This document shows, in pieces, positions 58,460 to 64,000 of a DNA stretch of 64,000 nucleotides. Source of the stretch: Psychromarinibacter sp048262455. GTDB taxonomy: Bacteria; Pseudomonadota; Alphaproteobacteria; Rhodobacterales; Rhodobacteraceae. The stretch covers positions 1 through 64,000 of the forward strand of contig JBLXFD010000007.1 of the NCBI GenBank assembly GCA_048262455.1, written 5' to 3'. The notes below the pieces were generated by a model. The model did not search any database, was not told the DNA's origin, and worked only from the letters and a program-made list of their open reading frames with translations. Position numbers and translations under genes: made by a program. The stretch's first letter is position 1. The number at the start of each line of letters is the position of its first letter.

Positions 58460-58574
58460 TTTTCTCCATCCGGCAATAATTCGATTGCCGGAAGCTTCGT
58501 GCGCGGCGCGATCAGGGTCAAGCTGACTCTTGGAAAGGGCAGGGAATCCAGACCTGCCGGGGAAGGAGAATGAC

Positions 58575-59327
58575 ATGAAATTGACCGGCAGGACGGTGCT
58601 GATCACCGGCGCCAGCCGCGGTATCGGCAGCGCCGCGGCGCGGGCCTTCGCCGAGGCCGGGGCGCGGGTGGCGCTGACCGCCCGCAGCGGCGACGCGCTG
58701 GACGCGCTGGCGTCGGAGCTGGGCGAGGGCGCGGTGGCGCTGCCCTGCGACGTCAGCGACTACGCGGCGGTGGAAGCGGCGGTGGCCGAGGTGACCGCGC
58801 GCTTCGGCGGCATCGACGTGCTGGTGAACAACGCGGCGGTGATAGAGCCGATCACCCCGCTGGCAGAGGCCGACCCCGCCGCCTTCGCCCGCGCCGCCGA
58901 CATCAACCTGACCGGCGTCTTCAACGGCATGCGCGCGGTGCTGCCGGGGATGCTGGCGGCGGGCGGCGGTTCCCTGCTGACGGTTTCGTCAGGTGCCGCG
59001 CACCGGCCGATGGAGGGCTGGGCCGCCTATTGCGCCACCAAGGCCGGCGCCGCGATGCTGACCCGCAGCGTCGACATGGAGTACCGGGGCCGCGGCATCC
59101 GCGCCATGGGGCTGTCGCCGGGCACCGTCGCCACGCAGATGCAGCGCGACATCCGCGCCAGCGGCATCAACCCCGTCTCGCAGATCGACTGGTCCGACCA
59201 CGTCCCGCCGGAATGGCCCGCCCGCGCGCTGGTCTGGATGGCCACCGCCGGGGCCGACGACTGGCTGGGCGAGGAAATCTCGCTGCGCGATCCCGAGATC
59301 CTGGAACGGCTGGGCCTGTCCCGGTGA
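58575..59327 (+). CDS. SDR-family oxidoreductase
   Basis: The 250-residue SDR has the cofactor loop TGASRGIG, NNAAVIEP, the catalytic Ser in LTVSSGAAH and YxxxK as YCATKAG. ATG 58575 follows AAGGAG; an earlier start would add 15 residues with no homology. It shares two bases with the GTG of the flavoprotein gene behind it, so the two are co-translated. The substrate is unknown. Confidence 0.92.
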   Translation: MKLTGRTVLITGASRGIGSAAARAFAEAGARVALTARSGDALDALASELGEGAVALPCDVSDYAAVEAAVAEVTARFGGIDVLVNNAAVIEPITPLAEADPAAFARAADINLTGVFNGMRAVLPGMLAAGGGSLLTVSSGAAHRPMEGWAAYCATKAGAAMLTRSVDMEYRGRGIRAMGLSPGTVATQMQRDIRASGINPVSQIDWSDHVPPEWPARALVWMATAGADDWLGEEISLRDPEILERLGLSR

Positions 59328-60505
59328 CGCCCCCCGCCGCGCTGGTGATCGGCGCCGGGCCCGCCGGGCTGATGGCGGCCGAGGTGCTGGCCGGGCGCGG
59401 GCTGCGGGTGACGGTGGCCGAGGCGAAACCCTCGGTGGCGCGCAAGCTGCTGATGGCCGGGAAGTCCGGGCTGAACCTCACCCGGCAGGAGCCGGGGGAC
59501 CGCTTCCGCGCCGCCTATGCCGAGGCCGCCGCATGGCTGGCGCCGATGCTGGACGCCTTCGGCCCCGAGGAGGTCGCCGCCTGGGCCGAGGGGTTGGGCC
59601 AGCCGCTGTTCACCGGCAGCACCGGGCGGGTGTTCCCCGTGGCCATGAAGGCCTCGCCGCTGCTGCGCGCTTGGTTGGCGCGGCTGGCGGGGCAGGGGGT
59701 AACCCTGCGCACCCGCTGGCGCTGGCTGGGATGGGACGGTCCGTCGGCGGTCTTCGACACGCCCGACGGGTCGCAGGCGGTGCAGGCGCAGGTGACGGTG
59801 CTGGCGCTGGGCGGGGCAAGCTGGCCGAGGCTGGGGTCTGACGGGGCCTGGGCCGGGCTGCTGCAGGCCGAGGGCGCGGTGGTCGCCCCCTTCCGCCCCG
59901 CCAACGCCGGGCTGCGGGTGGACTGGTCGCCGCACATGGCCCGTCACTTCGGCGCCCCGGTCAAGGGCACGCGGCTTTCGGCGGGCGGGGACGATTCGCG
60001 CGGCGAGTTCGTCATCTCGCGCCGGGGGCTGGAGGGCGGCGGCATCTACACCCTGTCGCGCCCCCTGCGCGAAGGCGCGGCGCTGCGGCTGGATCTGCTG
60101 CCGGACCTGACCGAGGCCGAAATCACCGCCCGCCTCGCCCGCCCGCGCGGCAGGGCGAGCATGGCCAACCACCTGCGCAAGGCGCTGCGGCTGGACCCGG
60201 CGCGGCAGGCGCTGCTGGCGGAATTCGCGCGGCCGCTGCCCGAAGGCCCGGCGCTGGCGGCGCGGCTGAAGGCGCTGGAGGTGCCGCACCAAGGGCTGCG
60301 ACCGTTGGAAGAGGCGATCTCCACCGCCGGGGGCCTGACCCGTGACGCGATGGACGAGGGCCTGATGCTGCGCGCCCGCCCCGGCACCTTCGCCGCCGGC
60401 GAGATGCTGGACTGGGAGGCGCCGACGGGGGGCTACCTGCTGACCGCCTGTTTCGCCACGGGGCGCCACGCGGGGCTGGCGGCGGCGGCCTACGCGGGGG
60501 GCTGA
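59324..60505 (+). CDS. TIGR03862/HI0933-type flavoprotein
   Basis: This 393-residue NAD(P)/FAD-dependent protein has an N-terminal FAD motif VIGAGPAGLMAAEVLAGRG, then KLLMAGKSGLNLTRQEP and the C-terminal AGEMLDWEAPTGGYLLTACF. These are typical of the HI0933-like group, more precisely TIGR03862. The reaction is unknown. It starts at GTG 59324, overlapping the SDR stop by 4 bases. It converges with the GST gene with 4 bases between stop codons. Confidence 0.9.
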   Translation: MTPPAALVIGAGPAGLMAAEVLAGRGLRVTVAEAKPSVARKLLMAGKSGLNLTRQEPGDRFRAAYAEAAAWLAPMLDAFGPEEVAAWAEGLGQPLFTGSTGRVFPVAMKASPLLRAWLARLAGQGVTLRTRWRWLGWDGPSAVFDTPDGSQAVQAQVTVLALGGASWPRLGSDGAWAGLLQAEGAVVAPFRPANAGLRVDWSPHMARHFGAPVKGTRLSAGGDDSRGEFVISRRGLEGGGIYTLSRPLREGAALRLDLLPDLTEAEITARLARPRGRASMANHLRKALRLDPARQALLAEFARPLPEGPALAARLKALEVPHQGLRPLEEAISTAGGLTRDAMDEGLMLRARPGTFAAGEMLDWEAPTGGYLLTACFATGRHAGLAAAAYAGG

Positions 60506-60509
60506 GCCC

Positions 60510-61094
60510 TCAGCCCACCACGCGCCGGAACGCCGGCCGCGCCGTCATCCGCGCCAGGTAGGCCTCCACCGCGCCCTCGGCGGCAGGAAACTTCGCCAGC
60601 TGCGCCCAGCGCAGGCAATGGGCGGCGATGATGTCCGGCACCGTCATCATGTCGCCCATCAGGAAGGGCCCGTCCCCCAGCCGCGCCGCCAGCCGTTCCA
60701 GCGACCGGGCGTATTCCCACTTCAGGCTTTCCTTGACCTCCGGCACCCGCCAGGCCTCGGGCAGGACAAAGCTGTGCCGCGCCGCGGTCCACAGCAGCGC
60801 GTCCATCTCGTCCAGCACGAAATGCGTCAGCCCGTCCTGCCGCCCACGCTCGAAGCTGCCGGCGGGGAAGGTCATCGCCTCGTGGCGGTCGGCCAGCCAG
60901 GTGATGATGGCGGTCGAATCGGACAGCGGCTTGCCGTCCACCAGCAGCACCGGCACCTTGCCCGAGGGGTTCACGGCGCGCACCTCGGCCGATTGCGGGC
61001 CGGCCTGCATCACCTCGTAGGTTTGGCCCAGTTCCTCCAGCATCCATTGCACGCGGACGGTGCGGGTCCGGTTGTTGCCGATCAGCGTGTACAT
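60510..61094 (-). CDS. Glutathione S-transferase family protein
   Basis: The 194-residue protein has an N-terminal thioredoxin-like GST domain (RTRTVRVQWMLEELGQTYEV; NPSGKVPVLLVDGKPLSDST, where the cis-Pro and Ser-Thr bind glutathione) and a C-terminal helical domain. ATG 61094 is preceded by GGAGG; an upstream in-frame ATG is unsupported. The substrate cannot be predicted. Confidence 0.92.
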   Translation of the reverse strand: MYTLIGNNRTRTVRVQWMLEELGQTYEVMQAGPQSAEVRAVNPSGKVPVLLVDGKPLSDSTAIITWLADRHEAMTFPAGSFERGRQDGLTHFVLDEMDALLWTAARHSFVLPEAWRVPEVKESLKWEYARSLERLAARLGDGPFLMGDMMTVPDIIAAHCLRWAQLAKFPAAEGAVEAYLARMTARPAFRRVVG

Positions 61095-61166
61095 GGGGGT
61101 CCTCCGAAGATGCTGCGCCCGCAACCTGCCACCGCGCGCGGCCGGGCGCCAGCGTCGCCAGCGCCG

Positions 61167-62195
61167 CTAACGCCGCTGCGCCAGCATCGACAGGCGGATC
61201 AGGGTGCGTTCCACCAGCGCCATCTGCGGCGCGCGCTGCTGGGCCGAGCGCAGCAGCAGGTCGGTGTCGGTCAGCATCTGCAAGGCCTGCGCCAGCCGCC
61301 CGGCGCCCCAGGTCTGCGCCTGCTGCCGCATCCGGTCACGGCGCGGCCCGAAGACCGGGGGGCGGGCGCGGGCGATGCCGGCGCCGGGGCCGCCCGGGTC
61401 GGCGGCGGCGGCGTAGAGGGTGCGGAAGTGCCGGGTGGCGCCGATCACCAGCCCCACCGGCTGCACGCCTTGGGCCTCCAGCTTCTGCATTACCGGCCCG
61501 ATCTCGGCGGTGCGGGCCTCGGCGACGATGTCCAGCACGTCGTCCACCGCCGCTTCGGCAGAGGCGGGGGCGCAGGCGGCGACATCCTCGGGGGTGACCG
61601 CGCCGGCGTCGCCCAGCTTGTACAGCGCCAGCTTCTCCATCGTCTGGCGCAGGTCGCCCGGGGGCAGCATCCGCGACAGCACGACAAGATCGGTCATCGC
61701 CTCGGGGTCCACCTGCCGCAGGCTGGCGCGGGCCAGCTCTGCCTCCAGCTCGGCGCGGCTGGGCGGGTCGTCGTAGACGGCGATGGCAAAGCCGGTCTTC
61801 AGCCCCTCGAACAGCTTGCGCAGCGACGAGCGGGCGTTGAGTGCGCCCGCGGTCACCACGAGATGCGCGTCACCCGCCTGCCAATCCGCCAGCGCTGCCT
61901 TGACCACCGCCGACAGGCCGTCGCCCGCATCCTCCAGCAGCACCGCGCGGGGGCCAGGGAAAAAGCCCTGCGCCCGCAGCGCGTCGGCCAATTGTGCGGG
62001 ATCCTTGCGCAGGTCGGCGGCGGCGATGCGGGCCAGCCGCATCTCTTCCTCGCCCCTTGCCCCCACCAGCGCCTTCACCAGGTCCTGCCGCTTCATCGCC
62101 ACCCGCATGGCGTCGCCGCCGTAGATCAGGGTGGCCGAGGCGGAGGGGTCGGGCTGGCGCAGGTGGCCGGCGGCCTGGGCGCCGGCCAGTTTCAT
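61167..62195 (-). CDS. holA: DNA polymerase III delta subunit
   Basis: This 342-residue protein is the delta subunit of the clamp loader, which opens the beta sliding clamp. It has the N-terminal pattern LIYGGDAMRVAMKRQDLVKA and the C-terminal helical collar (AGRLAQALQMLTDTDLLLRS), with no ATP site, as is normal for delta. Its start overlaps the lptE stop by 4 bases. The leuS-lptE-holA order is widely conserved in alphaproteobacteria, which supports the call. Confidence 0.94.
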   Translation of the reverse strand: MKLAGAQAAGHLRQPDPSASATLIYGGDAMRVAMKRQDLVKALVGARGEEEMRLARIAAADLRKDPAQLADALRAQGFFPGPRAVLLEDAGDGLSAVVKAALADWQAGDAHLVVTAGALNARSSLRKLFEGLKTGFAIAVYDDPPSRAELEAELARASLRQVDPEAMTDLVVLSRMLPPGDLRQTMEKLALYKLGDAGAVTPEDVAACAPASAEAAVDDVLDIVAEARTAEIGPVMQKLEAQGVQPVGLVIGATRHFRTLYAAAADPGGPGAGIARARPPVFGPRRDRMRQQAQTWGAGRLAQALQMLTDTDLLLRSAQQRAPQMALVERTLIRLSMLAQRR

Positions 62196-62710
62196 CGGCT
62201 GCGCCAGTCCGGCGCGGCGACGATCAGTTCCGACACCAGCTGGTCCGCCAGCAGCACCATCAGCCGTTCCTCGGCGTCCTCGGTGGCCGAGATGGTGCCG
62301 ACGATCGAGCCGGTGGCGGAGTAGCCGGTGAAATTCTCGACCTTGCCGCGGTAGATTTCCGTCCCCGCGGCGCGGTCGGTCAGGACATAGTCGATTCGCC
62401 CCAGCAGGTTGTAGCGCGTGGTCTCCTGCTCCGGCGTGATGCCAAGGCCGACGCGGCGGGTGCTGATCGAGTAGCTCAGCAGGTAGCTCGCCGCCTGCGG
62501 CTGACCCAGCCGATCCTCCAGCCGGGTCACGAAGACGAAGCCGCGCCGATCCTCGGGGGCGGCCACGAAGATGTCGCCGCGCAGCCCCTCGGCCTGGCCG
62601 CCGGGGCCGTAGACCGGGGTGAACCCGCAGGCGGCGGCCAGTCCGGCGAGGCCAAGCGCCAGCACCGCCCGGCGCCGCGCCTTCGCTTCGATGTTCCGAA
62701 GGAATATCAA
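62192..62710 (-). CDS. lptE: LPS-assembly lipoprotein LptE
   Basis: This 172-residue outer-membrane lipoprotein (lipobox LAAAC, Cys28) pairs with LptD to insert LPS. The body is short, with the conserved-like CGFTPVYGPGGQAEGLRGD after the Cys. Translation starts at TTG 62710, with GGAAGG upstream. It lies between leuS and holA, the standard location. Sequence conservation is weak in this family, so the call relies also on gene order. Confidence 0.9.
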   Translation of the reverse strand: MIFLRNIEAKARRRAVLALGLAGLAAACGFTPVYGPGGQAEGLRGDIFVAAPEDRRGFVFVTRLEDRLGQPQAASYLLSYSISTRRVGLGITPEQETTRYNLLGRIDYVLTDRAAGTEIYRGKVENFTGYSATGSIVGTISATEDAEERLMVLLADQLVSELIVAAPDWRSR

Positions 62711-62745
62711 CTGCCTGCCTTCCAGTTCCCGCCGCCGCGCGGCTG

Positions 62746-64000
62746 CTACAGAACCACGTTCACGATCCGCCCGGGCACGACGATCAGCTTTTTCGGGGTG
62801 CCGCCCTCCAGCGCCTTCTGCACAGCATTGTCGGCCAGCACCAGCTTTTCAACCTCTTCCTTGGCCAGGTCCTTGGCCACGGTGATCTCGGACTTGCGCT
62901 TGCCGTTGATCTGGATCGGCAGCGTCACGCTGTCCTCCACCAGCATCGCCGGGTCGGCCTGCGGCCAGGGCGCGCCGGTGATCAGCTCGCGTCCGCCCAG
63001 CAGCGCCCAGCATTCCTCGGCCAGGTGCGGCGTCATCGGCGCCATCAGCTGCGCCAGCACCCGCGCCGCCGACCGCCGCGTGCCGCCGCCCGCGCCGCTT
63101 TTCAGCAACGTGTTGGTGAAGGCGTAGAGCCGGGCGATGGCGGCGTTGAAGCCGAAGCTCTCGATCCCCATCGTCACGTCGTGGATGGTGCGGTGGGTGG
63201 CACGCAGCAGGGCGATGTCCTCGTCCGTCTCGCCCGCGGGTTCATCGGGCAGCGCGGCGATGTCGGCGATCAGCCGGTGCACCCGCGACAGGTGGCGGAA
63301 GGCCGCGTCGGCGCCGGAGGCGGTCCACTCCACGTCCCGCTCGGGGGGCGAATCGGACAGCACGAACCAGCGCGCGGTATCGGCGCCGTAGGCCTCGATG
63401 ATGCTGACCGGGTCCACAACGTTGTTCTTGGACTTCGACATCTTGGCCGAAGGCACCACCTGCACCTCGGCGCCGCCGTCCTTGAGGAACGCGCGGCCCT
63501 CCTTCAGGTCGACCTGCTCGGGGTAGTAATAGACCGGCCGGCCTTCCGCACCGCGGCTCTGGTAGATCGCGTGGGTGACCATGCCTTGCGTGAACAGCGC
63601 CTGGAACGGCTCCACCGCCTTGGCGGGCAGGTGGCCGCAGATGTGCATCGCGCGGGCGAAGAAGCGCGAGTACAGCAGGTGCAGGATCGCGTGCTCGATG
63701 CCGCCGATGTACTGGTCGACGTTCATCCAGTAGTCGGCCTCGGCCAGGTCGGTGGGGGTCTCGGCGCGCGGCGCGGTGAAGCGGGCGTAGTACCAGGACG
63801 AATCGACGAAGGTGTCCATCGTGTCGGTCTCGCGCCGCGCCTTGGCGCCGCACTGCGGGCAGGCGCAGTCGCGCCAGGTCGGGTGCCGGTCCAGCGGGTT
63901 GCCGGGGGTGTCAAAGCTGACATCGTCCGGCAGGCGGATCGGCAGGTTCTCTTTCTTCTCGGGCACCACGCCGCAGGCATCGCAATGCACCACGGGAATC
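62746..64000 (-). CDS. leuS: Leucyl-tRNA synthetase, C-terminal part (partial)
   Basis: About 418 C-terminal residues of LeuRS are present; the gene continues past the window edge. The zinc-like motif VVHCDACGVV, the KMSKS loop (SAKMSKSKNNVVDP), the anticodon-binding helical domain and the C-terminal domain ending KKLIVVPGRIVNVVL are visible. It charges tRNA-Leu with leucine. No frameshift is seen. The stop TAG is at 62746-62748, 35 bases before the lptE start on the minus strand. Confidence 0.97.
   Translation of the reverse strand, partial: IPVVHCDACGVVPEKKENLPIRLPDDVSFDTPGNPLDRHPTWRDCACPQCGAKARRETDTMDTFVDSSWYYARFTAPRAETPTDLAEADYWMNVDQYIGGIEHAILHLLYSRFFARAMHICGHLPAKAVEPFQALFTQGMVTHAIYQSRGAEGRPVYYYPEQVDLKEGRAFLKDGGAEVQVVPSAKMSKSKNNVVDPVSIIEAYGADTARWFVLSDSPPERDVEWTASGADAAFRHLSRVHRLIADIAALPDEPAGETDEDIALLRATHRTIHDVTMGIESFGFNAAIARLYAFTNTLLKSGAGGGTRRSAARVLAQLMAPMTPHLAEECWALLGGRELITGAPWPQADPAMLVEDSVTLPIQINGKRKSEITVAKDLAKEEVEKLVLADNAVQKALEGGTPKKLIVVPGRIVNVVL

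Overview
This 64 kb window is a high-GC chromosomal segment of an alphaproteobacterium. The gene families and local gene orders (rpoZ-rsh-DUF2062-pdxJ; ftsK-aminotransferase-amidase-ubiH-Trm112-LON-thioredoxin; leuS-lptE-holA) point to Rhodobacterales (Rhodobacteraceae or Roseobacter-type). I cannot name the genus. Nearly all of the window is coding. I see no tRNA gene, CRISPR array, prophage or insertion sequence; the only mobile-looking DNA is two families of short dispersed repeats.

Layout: 1-610 is the end of an rRNA operon (23S 3' end, 5S with a perfect precursor stem, terminator). 0.8-3.4 kb holds a YkuD L,D-transpeptidase, a Hint-domain protein and rpsD with a clear promoter and a structured leader. 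3.4-6.1 kb (minus) pairs an NlpC/P60 hydrolase with an M17 aminopeptidase, plus a small helical protein. 6.2-8.2 kb has a beta-carbonic anhydrase, a minus-strand cluster of three 59-65 residue orphan proteins, and 530 non-coding bases. 8.2-9.8 kb is a PlsC-like/CdsA-like phospholipid pair. 9.8-15.7 kb has asd, then a TctCBA tricarboxylate-type transporter followed by AtuA-family and DUF4387 genes. 15.7-18.9 kb (minus) is rnhA, a methyltransferase, ispH, a YqaA-like membrane protein and a NYN-domain protein. 19.0-23.6 kb (plus) is folK, rpoZ, a bifunctional ppGpp synthetase/hydrolase, a DUF2062 protein and pdxJ. 23.7-28.7 kb (minus) is a complete branched-chain-amino-acid/urea-type ABC transporter with a VOC-fold gene two bases behind the binding-protein gene.

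28.8-39.3 kb has an unrecognised polytopic membrane protein, ftsK, an aminotransferase, an amidase, a ubiquinone-pathway hydroxylase, Trm112-like, LON-substrate-domain and thioredoxin-TPR genes. 39.4-43.0 kb has a LacI-type regulator and a glycosyltransferase trio (GT2, LpxB-N-like, GT39) of the kind that decorates lipid A or another polyprenyl-linked glycan. 43.0-51.9 kb has a short-chain dehydrogenase, lolA, a lipoprotein lytic transglycosylase, hspQ, a rhodanese, a gamma-glutamyltransferase, an RsbW/STAS switch pair, a thiolase, and fRMsr-GFA-RluA genes. 51.9-54.9 kb is pnp, bracketed by copies of a hairpin-rich repeat. 55-64 kb has a PACE-type transporter, a second L,D-transpeptidase, a peroxiredoxin, a DUF2125 protein, a second SDR, a flavoprotein, a GST, holA, lptE and the 3' part of leuS.

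The window is mostly core genome: cell envelope (two L,D-transpeptidases, NlpC/P60, lytic transglycosylase, LolA, LptE, glycosyltransferases, PlsC/CdsA), translation and RNA turnover (rRNA, rpsD, pnp, leuS, RluA), stress signalling (ppGpp synthetase/hydrolase, RsbW/STAS, HspQ, peroxiredoxin, fRMsr) and nutrient uptake (TTT and Liv-type systems). I found no clear new defence or mobile system. The best leads are the repeats around pnp, the orphan small-protein cluster, the rpsD leader, the TTT-AtuA-DUF4387 operon and the unknown membrane protein next to ftsK.
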